64,000 bases of DNA, from NCBI GenBank assembly GCA_903916735.1, contig CAIWXX010000053.1, positions 152,260 to 216,259 on the forward strand. The letters are read 5' to 3'. Source of the DNA: an uncultured Acidobacteriota bacterium (GTDB lineage: Bacteria; Acidobacteriota; CAIWXX01). Below the pieces are notes generated by a model. That model saw only the letters and a program-made list of their open reading frames with translations, ran no database searches and was not told where the DNA came from. This document shows, in pieces, positions 46,165 through 56,192 of this stretch. The position numbers and the translations under genes are program-made. Within the stretch, counting starts at the first letter, position 1, and each line of letters starts with the position of its first letter.

Positions 46165-48711
46165 CTAGTACCATGTCATGAGTCCGGTTACCAGAAGGTT
46201 ATTCGCGTCTGGATGACAGGGCCTCAGGCGAACCGCATAGCCATGCATGCCGCTCTGCTCGCAGGGCACGACAGCTGCGTATCGATAGAGGCCCGGCTGT
46301 TTGGCGGACTCCAGAATCATCGATTGGCTCATTGGCTCAGTGATTTCTCGCTGGGAGTTGAGCGGGCCAAAGTAGACTTCGACAGAAACATCATTGGGAT
46401 CGATCGCCCCCAGCCTGATATCGGCGCCGATCTCAAAGCCTTCGCCGACGCGCTGGATACCCGGCCTCTTCGCCTCGACATTCTCGACACGTACATCGTT
46501 CCATTTGCTCGCGATAAACCCTTTCCACGCCGCCAGTTTTTTCGCCCTTTCATTGCCGTTCGCAGTCATTCGCGTGTGATATTCAACTGCTGGAATATAG
46601 GATCGTTCGGTATACTCCCATATCATCCGATTCGTGCTGAACTGCGGCGACAGGTTTTTCAGAGAGGATTTCATCCGATTGATCCAAGCGTGAGGAAGCC
46701 CGTCGGCTCCTCGTCCGTAATACAGCGGGACAATATCGTTCTCAAGGAGGTCATAGAGAGCGTTGGATTCGACATAGTCCTGTTGGGCGAAGTCCTGGTA
46801 ATCCTCCCCTTTGCCGATCGCCCATCCTACATCAGGCCTGTAGCCTTCGCACCACCACCCGTCGAGGATACTCAGGTTGAGTCCCCCATTGGGCAGCACC
46901 TTCATGCCGCTCGTCCCGCTCGCCTCCATCCCGCGCCTCGGCGTATTCAACCAGACATCGACACCCTGGACCAGATAGCGCGCGATGACGATGTCATAGT
47001 CCTCCAGAAAGACGGCACTCCGCCGAATCTCGTCCTTCTGGCAGATATTGACGACGGCTTTCAACATCTCCTTCCCGTCGTTGTCCTTGGGATGGGCCTT
47101 GCCGGCGAATATAATCTGAACGGGCCGATCAACATTCAAAAGTATCTTCTTCAGTCGTTCGATGTCGGCCAGTATGAGAGTCGCTCTCTTGTATGTCGCA
47201 AAACGCCGGGCAAAGCCGATCGTGAGAGCGCGTGTGTTGAGAACGCCACGGGCACGTTCCAGGTCGCGTTCGGATGCTCCACGCTGTTCGAGCTGCTTCA
47301 TGAGGCGCCGGCGAGCAAAGACCACGAGTCGCTCGCGACGGCGTTCATGTGTCGACCATAATTCCTCATCGGGGATTGTATCGACATCGGCCCAAGTCGA
47401 CGCCTCCCCGGGCCTCCTCCACCACTCGGGCCCCAGATATCTATCAAACAGCGTCGCCATCTCACGCGATACGCAGCTTCTTGTGTGAGCGCCGTTGGTG
47501 ACGTGCCCAATAGGGATTTCACTTTCAGGGACAGTCGGAAGATAGTGTCGGAGGATCGCCCGGGAAACCTGCCCGTGCAGTCGGCTGACTCCGTTCGTGT
47601 AAGCCGATGTATGCAACGCAAGCCCTGCCATGTTGAAAGGGCTGCCGGAGTCATTGGGATCGCTCCGGCCAAGCGCAAGCAATTGTTGCCGGGGGATTCC
47701 GAGCTCGGCCATATACTCGCCAAAATATCGATCCATGAGCTCCGGCGAAAAGACATCAAATCCTGCAGGGACTGGTGTATGTGTCGTGAAAATGCCCCCG
47801 GCACGGGCGGCTTCGAGCGCTTCTGAGAAGCTCAATTTCTCTTCTTTCATGAGCATACGAATACGCTCCAGCGCGAGAAAAGCCGAATGACCCTCATTCA
47901 TATGGCAGACCATGGGTTTCAATCCCATTGCATGGAGCGCTCGAAGGCCTCCGATCCCGAGCACGATCTCCTGGCGGATGCGGTTTTCAAGATCCCCGCC
48001 ATATAGCTGATCCGTGATGTCCTGCAGATCTTTGGGATTTTCAGGAAGGTTGGTATCCAGTAAAAACAACGGCAAGCGCCCCACTTCCACTCTCCACACT
48101 CTTATCGCCAAGCGCCGGCCGGCCATGGAGAGTGCAAGTTTGAGAGGTTGGCCATCCGGGCCAAGAATCGGCTGAACTGGGAGATTATAAAAATCATTAA
48201 CCGGGTAGGATTCCTGTTGCCATCCATCGGATGTGAGGTACTGCCGGAAGTACCCCTGTTGATAGAGCAAACCAACCCCAACAAGCGGCACCCCCAGATC
48301 ACTGGCGCTCTTCAAGTGGTGAGCTGCAAGAACTCCCAGGCCACCCGAATAAACCGGCAGGCTTTCGGCGATGCCGTACTCGGCAGAAAAATAGGCAATG
48401 AGTGGCTTGTCCGGATACCGCTTTTCCCACCAGGTGACCTCCTTCAGATACGACTGGAAGCGCTCATAGGTGCGATTATAGAAGGACATAAAGCTATCAT
48501 CGCAAACGAGCTCTTCAAGGCGCTTCTGAGAGATCATCCCGAGCATCAAAACAGGGTTCTGATACGTCTTATTCCAGAGATCTTTGTCGAGCCGCGTAAA
48601 AACGACCCGTAGTTCTTCGTCCCACGACCAGAGAAGATTGTAGGCCAGTTCCCGCAACCCTTTCAATTTCTCAGGGATTGCCGGTACAACCTGGAAAGAA
48701 TCAATACGCAT
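46165..48711 (-). CDS. glgP: Alpha-glucan (glycogen) phosphorylase
   Basis: 848 aa from ATG 48711 (AGGAGG 6 bases upstream; the longer frame to 48768 is rejected). FYNRTYERFQSYL, YFSAEYGIAESLPVYSGGLG, LVGVGLLYQQGYFRQYLTSD, TIGFARRFATYKRATLILAD and EASGTSGMKVLPNGGLNLSI with LDGWWCEGYRPDVGWAIG are characteristic of the short alpha-glucan family phosphorylases, which bind pyridoxal phosphate. Releases glucose 1-phosphate from glycogen or maltodextrins. The extra C-terminal part after residue 700 has a beta-rich look (VSVEVYFGPLNSQREI) seen in this subfamily. Confidence 0.97.
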   Translation of the reverse strand: MRIDSFQVVPAIPEKLKGLRELAYNLLWSWDEELRVVFTRLDKDLWNKTYQNPVLMLGMISQKRLEELVCDDSFMSFYNRTYERFQSYLKEVTWWEKRYPDKPLIAYFSAEYGIAESLPVYSGGLGVLAAHHLKSASDLGVPLVGVGLLYQQGYFRQYLTSDGWQQESYPVNDFYNLPVQPILGPDGQPLKLALSMAGRRLAIRVWRVEVGRLPLFLLDTNLPENPKDLQDITDQLYGGDLENRIRQEIVLGIGGLRALHAMGLKPMVCHMNEGHSAFLALERIRMLMKEEKLSFSEALEAARAGGIFTTHTPVPAGFDVFSPELMDRYFGEYMAELGIPRQQLLALGRSDPNDSGSPFNMAGLALHTSAYTNGVSRLHGQVSRAILRHYLPTVPESEIPIGHVTNGAHTRSCVSREMATLFDRYLGPEWWRRPGEASTWADVDTIPDEELWSTHERRRERLVVFARRRLMKQLEQRGASERDLERARGVLNTRALTIGFARRFATYKRATLILADIERLKKILLNVDRPVQIIFAGKAHPKDNDGKEMLKAVVNICQKDEIRRSAVFLEDYDIVIARYLVQGVDVWLNTPRRGMEASGTSGMKVLPNGGLNLSILDGWWCEGYRPDVGWAIGKGEDYQDFAQQDYVESNALYDLLENDIVPLYYGRGADGLPHAWINRMKSSLKNLSPQFSTNRMIWEYTERSYIPAVEYHTRMTANGNERAKKLAAWKGFIASKWNDVRVENVEAKRPGIQRVGEGFEIGADIRLGAIDPNDVSVEVYFGPLNSQREITEPMSQSMILESAKQPGLYRYAAVVPCEQSGMHGYAVRLRPCHPDANNLLVTGLMTWY

Positions 48712-48924
48712 CGCTGTCCTCCTTGGTGGATAAAAAAAAACGTACTTCCCTTGTGTTTCCCATGACAACCGACATGATCAACCAGAGTCCATTAATAGCA
48801 CATCAATTGGTTGTGAAATCAAATGCGTGAATATCATAGCCCGGAACAGCCTTTGATTCAACGAATCGTGAATGGCTCACATCATTGAATGAGACATACT
48901 CGCCTCATGAAAGGCTCTCATTTC

Positions 48925-50556
48925 TTAGTGAGGTCGTTTCTTTCGAAGTCCCGCCTCACGGGTCTTTCTCTGAAACGCGACTGCGAAACGATGCGCCTCG
49001 TCCCTGACGCGTTGCAGAAGCTGGCGGACGGGGCTGTCTGCCGGCAACCGCACAACATCAGCGAGCCCCTTCACGAAAATCTCCTCTTCCCTTTTGGCGA
49101 TCGCGGCCAGTGGTATGCCGCTGAGACCCACTTCCTGCAAAGCATCTTCTGCGGCACTCAATTGCCCCTTGCCGCCGTCGATGAGGATGAGATCTGGACG
49201 CTTCAGATTTTCCTGGAGCACTCGCTTGTAACGCCGGAAAACAACCTCTCGGATTGACCGAAAATCATCGACACCTTTGACTGTCTTCACATGATAACGC
49301 CTGTATTCACGCTTCTCTGCAAATCCCTTTTCAAAGACAACAAGCGATGCGACAGTGCCGGTTCCCCCAAGATGGCTGATATCGAACCCTTCAATCCGTG
49401 TCGGAGGCGCCTGCAAAGAGAGGGCTTGCTGGACGGCGACGAGGAGTTTCTCCTGCAAAGGCTCGGACGCTCGACGCGTCTCAAAGCGCTGTCGGGCATT
49501 GCGCGAAAGGAGATCGACAAGATGTTTGCCTTCGCCTCTTGATGGATTCACGACATGTACTTTCCTCCCCGCCTTCTCGCTGAGTATCTCTTCAATCGAA
49601 TCAGGCAGAGCGAATGGAACCAGAATTTTCGGTGGTATCGGAACATTGTCAAAATATTGCAAGACAATCTCGGAGAGAAATTCCTCGGACGACACTTCAT
49701 CGGGCGCTGCCGTTATGAATTCACGGCGATCGACCACAATCCCGCGCCGGCGGTTAAAAACCAAAATCAGGGCCGTTCCCGCCTCGCGATAGCAGCCGAA
49801 GACATCCTGGTCGAGCAATTGCGGTTTGATCATCTTCTGCCGCTCACGCGCGGCTTCCAGATTGCTGATGATGTCACGAATTTTGACCGCCTCTTCAAAA
49901 CGCTCATCGGCGGCCGCCTTCGTCATCTGCTCATGGAGCGATCGCAGAAGATCGTCCTGTTTGCCTTCAAGAAGCAGTGTGCAACGACGCACGGCTTCGG
50001 CATAGATCTCTTGAGACGTTAGAAGCGCACACACACCAAGACACCGCTTGATGTAGTAATCGAGACAGGGGCGGGATCGTGATCCCGGCTTCTCTTTGCA
50101 CCAACATATCCGGAAGAGTTTCTGGGCCAGGTTAAGCGTCATGCGAGCTGCCTGTGATGGGATATAGGGGCCGAAATAACGAGATCCATCCGGCTCGACC
50201 CGCCGTACAAGCGAAAGCCGTGGGAAGGGCTCATTCGTGAGGCGCAGGAATGGGTACTGCTTATCGTCCTTGAGATTGGTGTTGTATTTGGGCTGGTATT
50301 TGTGGATCAGGCTGCTTTCGAGCAGCCATGCTTCCTTCTCCGAGTCGACAACAACAAGCTCGAGATCCTCAACCTCCTGCACGAGAAATGAGACCTTCTC
50401 TTCGGGGCGGTGTGACTGGAAATACTGACGCACTCGATTTCGAAGCGAAAGAGCTTTCCCGATGTAGATAATCTCGCCCGCGGCGTTTTTGAAGAGATAG
50501 ACCCCCGGTGCATCAGGGAGCTCTTCCAATTTCCGGATCAAGCTGTGCGAAATCAT
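48925..50556 (-). CDS. uvrC: Excinuclease UvrC, lacking the C-terminal helix-hairpin-helix domain
   Basis: 543 aa against the usual 590-620. GIY-YIG nuclease (GVYLFKNAAGEIIYIGKALS LRNRVRQYF), UVR domain near residue 205 (AAADERFEEAVKIRDI), and the C-terminal RNase H-like nuclease (RIEGFDISHLGGTGTVASLV; PDLILIDGGKGQLSAAEDAL) are intact. The sequence ends soon after the RDEAHRFAVAFQRK helix with a lysine-arginine tail; the paired HhH motifs that normally follow are absent, and translating past the stop shows no sign of them. Makes both incisions in nucleotide excision repair with UvrB. ATG 50556. Confidence 0.96.
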   Translation of the reverse strand: MISHSLIRKLEELPDAPGVYLFKNAAGEIIYIGKALSLRNRVRQYFQSHRPEEKVSFLVQEVEDLELVVVDSEKEAWLLESSLIHKYQPKYNTNLKDDKQYPFLRLTNEPFPRLSLVRRVEPDGSRYFGPYIPSQAARMTLNLAQKLFRICWCKEKPGSRSRPCLDYYIKRCLGVCALLTSQEIYAEAVRRCTLLLEGKQDDLLRSLHEQMTKAAADERFEEAVKIRDIISNLEAARERQKMIKPQLLDQDVFGCYREAGTALILVFNRRRGIVVDRREFITAAPDEVSSEEFLSEIVLQYFDNVPIPPKILVPFALPDSIEEILSEKAGRKVHVVNPSRGEGKHLVDLLSRNARQRFETRRASEPLQEKLLVAVQQALSLQAPPTRIEGFDISHLGGTGTVASLVVFEKGFAEKREYRRYHVKTVKGVDDFRSIREVVFRRYKRVLQENLKRPDLILIDGGKGQLSAAEDALQEVGLSGIPLAAIAKREEEIFVKGLADVVRLPADSPVRQLLQRVRDEAHRFAVAFQRKTREAGLRKKRPH

Positions 50557-50926
50557 CAGCCTTCATCTCTCAGTCTTCGAAGGTCGTCTCCCCCGATCAA
50601 CATCGCAACAATGATCGTGCCGTGTGCTGGCATGAGCGAGCGGGCTCCAAGACATTTCCAGTTTCCAGCCTCGCCCTATTCCTGTTGCCAACGAGGATGT
50701 CAACACAGACACAAACGTATTTCGTTTTTGAGGACGTTTCAAATCAAGCTGGCTCCCGCCAGACACACTCAAGGGGGTTTCTCGGGCCCCATCAAAAATA
50801 ACAGCTGTATGATGCGTTCCGCCGGCGATCGCATCATTTTCGAATGGCGATGAATGTGTGGGGTTATCGGCCATGACCGGACTGAAAGCATAAGTGGAGT
50901 CATATTTCCGAAGCACACTCGATCCG
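50557..50926. other. Gene-free stretch between uvrB and uvrC
   Basis: Both genes run on the minus strand. A 117-residue open frame on the minus strand (50563-50916) has no recognisable features and atypical composition; I do not call it. No terminator or SOS-type palindrome that I can support. Confidence 0.3.
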
Positions 50927-52930
50927 TCAATTTGCGAGAGCTTCCGTTTTCAAACGCTTGATCTGATCACGCAGTTCGGCCGCTTCTTCAAATCGCAGAT
51001 CAAGGCTTGCTTTCCGCATCTCAGCTTCAAGTTTCTTGATTCTTTCAAGGCGCTGTTCATATGTCTCAAAAATCTCCTGAGCATCCCCCGTTGGAATACG
51101 CACAAAGTCCCCATCGCAGATTTCACCGAATCCGCCTTGAATGGCTTTATGCACGGTTTCAGGCGTGATTCCATTGACCCGGTTGTATTCAGCCTGGACG
51201 GACCGTCGGCGGCCGGTCTCATCAATCGCACGCTTCATCGATTCGGTGATGGAATCAGCATACATTATGACGACTCCATTCACGTTCCTTGCCGCCCGGC
51301 CACTGGTCTGAATGAGCGATCCAGCCGACCGCAGAAACCCCTCCTTGTCGGCATCGAAAATTGCCACCAACGATACCTCAGGAAGGTCCAACCCCTCCCG
51401 AAGAAGGTTGACGCCTACAAGGACATCGAACTCGCCACGTCGCAGATCGCGCAAGATCCGCACACGTTCGAGCGTGTCGATGTCGGAGTGGAGATATCGC
51501 GCCTTGACGCCGGCTTCCAGGTAGTAGTCGGTCAACTGCTCCGCCATGCGCTTTGTCAGAGTGGTGATCAGAACACGCTCGCGGCGCACCACGCGTTTCC
51601 GGATTTCGGCCAGGAGGTCATCGATCTGGGTCGCGACAGGCCGCACATCAATGGGCGGATCCATCAGCCCAGTCGGGCGGATAACCTGCTCGATGACAGC
51701 CCCACCTGTCCGGCGCAGCTCATACGGGCCGGGAGTGGCGGAGACGCAGATGGCCGGGGGCATGCGTTTTTCGAATTCGACGAAATTAAGCGGCCGGTTA
51801 TCGAGGGCGGAAGGCAGCCGAAAACCGAATTCTACAAGTGTGGATTTTCTTGAACGATCACCTTCGTACATCCCACGCAGCTGAGGCACCGTCTGGTGGC
51901 TTTCGTCGATGATCAGCAATGCATCTTCCGGCAGATAATCAAGCAGAGTGGCGGGTGGGACGCCGGGTGCACGGCCGTCAAGATGCCTCGAGTAATTTTC
52001 AATTCCGTAGCAATAGCCGATTTGTTTGAGCATTTCGACATCATAGAGTGTTCGATCCCAGAGCCTCTGGGCTTCCATCTTCTTGCCGGCCTCCTCCAGC
52101 CTCCGTTTGCACACATCCAGTTCAGACAGAATGCTTTCGACCGCAGCGTGGAGACGATCAGGAGGCGTCACAAAATGGGTGCGCGGGTAGAGAGCCACCC
52201 GATCATAAGAATGAAGCACACGGGCTCGGAGGGGATCGAAGAGTGAAAGGCTTTCAATTTCACCGCCGGCCAATTCAATCCGGATAGGAAAGTCCTCATA
52301 GGTTGGAAAAAGCTCGATCGTATCACCTCGCACCCGAAACGTCCCGCGGACAAACTGAAGATCGGACCGTTCATATTGCATGGACACAAGTCGTTCCAGC
52401 AGTTCTCGGCGGCGTATTTTTTGACCGCGTTCGAGGAACAGCTGCATGGAATAAAAGGCGTCAGGAGAACCCAAGCCATAAATGCAAGAGACCGATGCGA
52501 CAATCAGGACATCCCGACGTTCGAAGAGCGACCGCGTCGCCGAGAGCCTCATCCTGTCAAGTTCCTCATTGATCATCGCTTCTTTGTCGATGAAGGTATC
52601 GGTTGCCGGAAGATAGGCCTCCGGCTGATAGTAATCGTAATAAGAGACAAAATACTCAACCGCGTTGTTCCTGAAGAACGACTTGAACTCCTGGTACAGC
52701 TGCGCGGCGAGAGTCTTGTTGTGAGCGATGACCAGAGTGGTCCGGTTGAGTGCCTCGACCACTTTGGCAATCGTGAAAGTTTTCCCCGAGCCGGTCACAC
52801 CCATCAAGACCTGAAGGGGCTCCTTCCGCTCAAAGCACTCGATGAGCTGCGAGATCGCTCTCGGCTGGTCGCCACAAGGCTCGAAACTGGATTCCAATCG
52901 AAACTGCCCATGGAGTATCGCTTTACGCAT
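50927..52930 (-). CDS. uvrB: Excinuclease UvrB
   Basis: 667 aa, normal length. Walker [20 protein letters not shown], the beta-hairpin region [60 protein letters not shown] and QTSGRAARN, and a UVR domain at the C-terminus ([17 protein letters not shown]). Damage-recognition helicase that loads UvrC. The gene begins 8 bases after arsC on the same strand, so they may be co-transcribed. Confidence 0.99.
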   Translation of the reverse strand: MRKAILHGQFRLESSFEPCGDQPRAISQLIECFERKEPLQVLMGVTGSGKTFTIAKVVEALNRTTLVIAHNKTLAAQLYQEFKSFFRNNAVEYFVSYYDYYQPEAYLPATDTFIDKEAMINEELDRMRLSATRSLFERRDVLIVASVSCIYGLGSPDAFYSMQLFLERGQKIRRRELLERLVSMQYERSDLQFVRGTFRVRGDTIELFPTYEDFPIRIELAGGEIESLSLFDPLRARVLHSYDRVALYPRTHFVTPPDRLHAAVESILSELDVCKRRLEEAGKKMEAQRLWDRTLYDVEMLKQIGYCYGIENYSRHLDGRAPGVPPATLLDYLPEDALLIIDESHQTVPQLRGMYEGDRSRKSTLVEFGFRLPSALDNRPLNFVEFEKRMPPAICVSATPGPYELRRTGGAVIEQVIRPTGLMDPPIDVRPVATQIDDLLAEIRKRVVRRERVLITTLTKRMAEQLTDYYLEAGVKARYLHSDIDTLERVRILRDLRRGEFDVLVGVNLLREGLDLPEVSLVAIFDADKEGFLRSAGSLIQTSGRAARNVNGVVIMYADSITESMKRAIDETGRRRSVQAEYNRVNGITPETVHKAIQGGFGEICDGDFVRIPTGDAQEIFETYEQRLERIKKLEAEMRKASLDLRFEEAAELRDQIKRLKTEALAN

Positions 52931-52938
52931 CTCCGTTC

Positions 52939-53397
52939 CTAATCTTCAGTTTTTGGCGTAGGCAAATGCGCGTCAAGAAATGCGACGATTTTTTCTCCGA
53001 GCTCATCCCGTGTTTGCCGAAACCGTGGTAGAAGCTCATCGCGAGTCCCGGAGGTTTGTGATGGATCGGGAGTCGGCCAGTGTTCCTTCCGAGCATCACC
53101 GGTGAAGTCCGGGCAGACAGACTGGGCATAATCACAAAGCGTGATGACAAAGTCCGGCTTCAGATGTCGAATTTCGTCGATATCCTTGGAATACTGGCTA
53201 GAAATGTCGATCCCGGCTTCTTTCATGACATCCGCTGCCAAGGGATGTACTCCGACATGTATGACGCCTGCGCTATGAACTTCCACACGGTCACCGCCAT
53301 GATGCCGCGCCAGCCCTTCGGCCATCTGACTTCTGCAAGAGTTGCCGGTACAGAGAAAGAGAATGGTTAGTTTGCGAAGTGTTTGTGTCATCGTCAT
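52939..53397 (-). CDS. arsC: Thioredoxin-type arsenate reductase / low-molecular-weight phosphatase family
   Basis: 152 aa from ATG 53397 (AGGA 8 bases upstream). The phosphatase loop [20 protein letters not shown] carries Cys16 to Arg22 (C-x5-R), and the redox pair is seen in [17 protein letters not shown] with seven residues between the cysteines, as in Staphylococcus Ars[13 protein letters not shown] supplies the catalytic aspartate region. Reduces arsenate to arsenite. No arsenite pump or ArsR gene is nearby, so resistance is not complete here. Confidence 0.93.
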   Translation of the reverse strand: MTMTQTLRKLTILFLCTGNSCRSQMAEGLARHHGGDRVEVHSAGVIHVGVHPLAADVMKEAGIDISSQYSKDIDEIRHLKPDFVITLCDYAQSVCPDFTGDARKEHWPTPDPSQTSGTRDELLPRFRQTRDELGEKIVAFLDAHLPTPKTED

Positions 53398-53529
53398 TAA
53401 TAAAATCCTGTCCAACTATCGAACCTAGCACACACATCCGGGGTGTTCAAGCCGTCACAGCGAATCCTCGAATGAAAAAACCGACCAGCCGGATCCAATG
53501 CCGAAGAACGAAGTTCGGAAGATTCGACC

Positions 53530-55392
53530 CTACGGCATCGCGAAGCCAAGTCGAATGAGCTCCAGCATCTTGATCATTGACAAACATGCCAAAAAGAGAA
53601 ATCCCAGCACAGCCAGCACTCTCCACATCCGACCAGATCGCCAGATACGAATAAAGCATTCGGATTCATAGAGCAGAAGCAAAGGTGTCAGAAATGCCAT
53701 CTCCTTGATATGTCCACGTATGCTTGGAAGCAGATAATCGCACGTCAAAATCATCAGAGCCAGGAACGTCAGGCTCCACGCCAACTGGATCGCTCTCCAG
53801 CGACGTTCGATCACGCGACGTCCCATCAGCACAGCTCCCACAATCGCCGGAATGTAGAAGGGCCAGGCTTTTTCCCGCGAAATCATCTGCCACCAAATAG
53901 CGAAGACACCCGGCAGCGTCGCACTTCGTCCCATCGCCACAACCTGCAGCCTGGATTTGAAAAAGAATTTGATAATGAGCCCGACATAGTGGCCATAGAA
54001 AAGGAGCATTGCCAAGACAAACGCGATCACAAGGACTAGTAAGAAGCGAGGTGTTTCACGGCGAAGTCCAGGATCAAACCATGTTAAAAGCACCATCAGA
54101 GCCATAAAAATAGAGAGTTGCAGAAAGCTTGCCGGGTATGTGCACATCGCAAACGCAAGAAAAATGGCCATGACGATGGCGCGCCACCGGGATATCTCGT
54201 GCACATGGTACACGGAGATAAAGAGGATAAACCCCGCCGTCAGACAGATTCCAAACATGCCGGGCATGTGGCATCGATAAAGATGGCGAAGGATCGTCGG
54301 GTCGAGAAAGAAGAGAGCCAGCGGAAGAGGGCCAAATCCGAGACGCTTGGAGATGGGAATCAGACAGAGCCCTGTCAGTCCAAATGCCGTCAGAACAAGC
54401 AATTTTTCGACATATTTCACATCGGCACCGGCAGGGCTCAAGCTCCCGGTCAGCAGATGAAACACCGGAGAATAGGGATAGTTGAGGCTGAAATCACCCG
54501 GAATGTCGTACATGACTGATGCTTTGTAGATATCAGTCAAAGTCATTGCCTGGAGTTTTTGTGCAAAATGGAAATGATAATGAAGGTCAGGCGGATAAAG
54601 GTACGGATGGAAATAAATGACGCCGTGCGTCATCATTCCGACCGCGAAAACAACGCCCCAACCGCGTTCCTTTTTCAAGACGGGCAGCACAAAGGACATG
54701 ACCAGAAGAATGAGAACGAACGGCCACATCCTATAGATGATGGTGAACGTTTGGATCTTCCAGAAGAAGAGCCCGACAGAGCAAACGGCAATGCCGAGAA
54801 TGATCGCTACATCGGCAGCTCGACCTCGGATGAGCCTGTCTGCGACGATCATTAGTAAGAGGATGAGCACGAGATAGGCCAGAAAGAGATCTCTCGACGG
54901 GGCGATCCATCCTCCTTCCCCGCGCTTTACTTCCACCCAATCAACGGCCAGCGCCAAGGGTTGAGCGTTGGATGAGCTGACTAGAAAGACCATTGTCAGC
55001 GGACCCAGCTGAGCGGCATTGCGTGAGAGAGACATTTCATAGTCTTGCCAGGGGATAGGTTCAGAGAAATCCCGACAAAAAACCTCTTCAAAGTTGGCGA
55101 CTATTTTCACCAAACCCGGCCCGTGCCGTAGTGCATGAATCCTGATGGCAAGGCCGCTGCCATGAGCGACTATCGGGAGGCGGAGGCTCGCGCCATCGAG
55201 TGTCCAACGGAAATAGCGAAGTGTTCCCCCTTCTTTGACAAGCTCATCGTCCACCTGCCAGCCTTTGATATACCGGTCTTCACCGCTCCCGATTGCCAGA
55301 TAAAACGGCCGGCCCACCTGTAGGGTCACAAACAGACAGAGCATGGCTGATGCGAGAACAATTGGATATCTAGCCGACTTCAGCATTGACAT
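53530..55392 (-). CDS. Large polytopic membrane protein with periplasmic N-terminal domain, GT-C-like
   Basis: 620 aa. One hydrophobic segment, a soluble stretch of about 150 residues with beta-type patterns (YIKGWQVDDELVKEGGTLRY; GLAIRIHALRHGPGLVKIV), then some twelve hydrophobic helices. The loop LYPPDLHYHFHFAQKLQAMT and the NYPYSPVFHLLTGSLSPAGA are reminiscent of GT-C glycosyltransferases of the PMT type, where an acidic residue in the first loop is catalytic. No domain assignment is certain. Stands alone on the minus strand after the phosphatase-like gene. Confidence 0.75.
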   Translation of the reverse strand: MSMLKSARYPIVLASAMLCLFVTLQVGRPFYLAIGSGEDRYIKGWQVDDELVKEGGTLRYFRWTLDGASLRLPIVAHGSGLAIRIHALRHGPGLVKIVANFEEVFCRDFSEPIPWQDYEMSLSRNAAQLGPLTMVFLVSSSNAQPLALAVDWVEVKRGEGGWIAPSRDLFLAYLVLILLLMIVADRLIRGRAADVAIILGIAVCSVGLFFWKIQTFTIIYRMWPFVLILLVMSFVLPVLKKERGWGVVFAVGMMTHGVIYFHPYLYPPDLHYHFHFAQKLQAMTLTDIYKASVMYDIPGDFSLNYPYSPVFHLLTGSLSPAGADVKYVEKLLVLTAFGLTGLCLIPISKRLGFGPLPLALFFLDPTILRHLYRCHMPGMFGICLTAGFILFISVYHVHEISRWRAIVMAIFLAFAMCTYPASFLQLSIFMALMVLLTWFDPGLRRETPRFLLVLVIAFVLAMLLFYGHYVGLIIKFFFKSRLQVVAMGRSATLPGVFAIWWQMISREKAWPFYIPAIVGAVLMGRRVIERRWRAIQLAWSLTFLALMILTCDYLLPSIRGHIKEMAFLTPLLLLYESECFIRIWRSGRMWRVLAVLGFLFLACLSMIKMLELIRLGFAMP

Positions 55393-55611
55393 CCAGAGAG
55401 GATATACATCAGTTATTTCCGCATGATCACAAACTCGAAACCGCGCATCTTACCACATCTTGACGAAGCCAGGGTGGTCGATTTATGATCAGCAGCCCTT
55501 TGAGCTGATGGCTTGAAGGTGGACCGGGAAACCATGGACGCAAAGCAAAGGGAGTCGGATCAGACGAAAAACCGTCCGCAATATCCAAATACACCATCAT
55601 GAGGAGACATC

Positions 55612-55860
55612 ATGGCAGTCAAGATTTTCGAGGAATGCATCAGCTGCGGGGCATGCGAACCTGTTTGCCCGAACAAAGCGATTAGCGAGGGTGACCCGAC
55701 CTACGTCGTCAATCCTGATCTCTGCAACGAATGCGTGGGCTTCCACGATGAGAAGCAGTGCGTATCGGTTTGCCCCGTTGACTGCATCAAGCAAGATCCA
55801 GATCATGTCGAAACCAAGGACCAGCTCCTTGCCAAGAAGGCGAAGATCCACGGCAACTGA
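55612..55860 (+). CDS. 2[4Fe-4S] ferredoxin, YfhL-like
   Basis: 82 aa. ECISCGACEPVCPNKAI forms the first cluster site and the second is spread as C-x2-C-x8-C-x3-C (LCNECVGFHDEKQCVSVCPV), an arrangement typical of YfhL-type ferredoxins with an insert between the cysteines. ATG 55612 has GAGGAGA upstream. Followed at once by a strong terminator, so it is transcribed alone. Confidence 0.97.
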   Translation: MAVKIFEECISCGACEPVCPNKAISEGDPTYVVNPDLCNECVGFHDEKQCVSVCPVDCIKQDPDHVETKDQLLAKKAKIHGN

Positions 55861-55889
55861 GCCCCTGCGAACGAGGCACGCCTTTCATG

Positions 55890-55913
55890 GGACCGGGCTT
55901 TTCCGCCCGGTCC
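55890..55913 (+). terminator. Intrinsic terminator downstream of the ferredoxin gene
   Basis: GGACCGGGC, six-base loop, GCCCGGTCC, then TTTT. Nine GC-rich base pairs; clear. Confidence 0.92.
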
Positions 55914-56012
55914 TTTTGCCAACGACCAGAGCGAGAACGCGCTCTCTGCGTCAGGTGTCTGCGAGCTCCATTTATCAGTGTCCTCCACAATATCTCTGGA
56001 GAAGGAACCATC

Positions 56013-56078
56013 ATGATGAAGTTGAGGGTGATGGCTTTCCTCGGGTTCCCCTTATGGATGCCACTATTTGGGTTGTGA
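56013..56078 (+). CDS. Possible 21-residue hydrophobic peptide
   Basis: ATG 56013 (or 56016) with AAGGA at 7-base spacing, then MMKLRVMAFLGFPLWMPLFG and a stop. Could be a tiny membrane peptide or the leftover start of a decayed gene. No relatives known to me. The rest of the stretch 55914-56192 holds nothing I recognise. Confidence 0.3.
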   Translation: MMKLRVMAFLGFPLWMPLFGL

Positions 56079-56192
56079 TGAAATAGCGGATGGCGCATCC
56101 GTGGCCGATAGGCCGGAAGTCTTCCCTGTGTTTGTGTGGAATCGACGGCGCCCCTTCAGCAAGGGGATCTGTCAAAACTGAGGATGGACTCC

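Noticed and set aside
46213-47361. 382-codon plus-strand frame opposite the glucan phosphorylase gene
   Set aside because: Antisense shadow; no signal peptide, domain or ribosome site.
50563-50916. 117-codon minus-strand frame between uvrB and uvrC
   Set aside because: No domain, odd composition and no ribosome site; random open frames of this length occur here.
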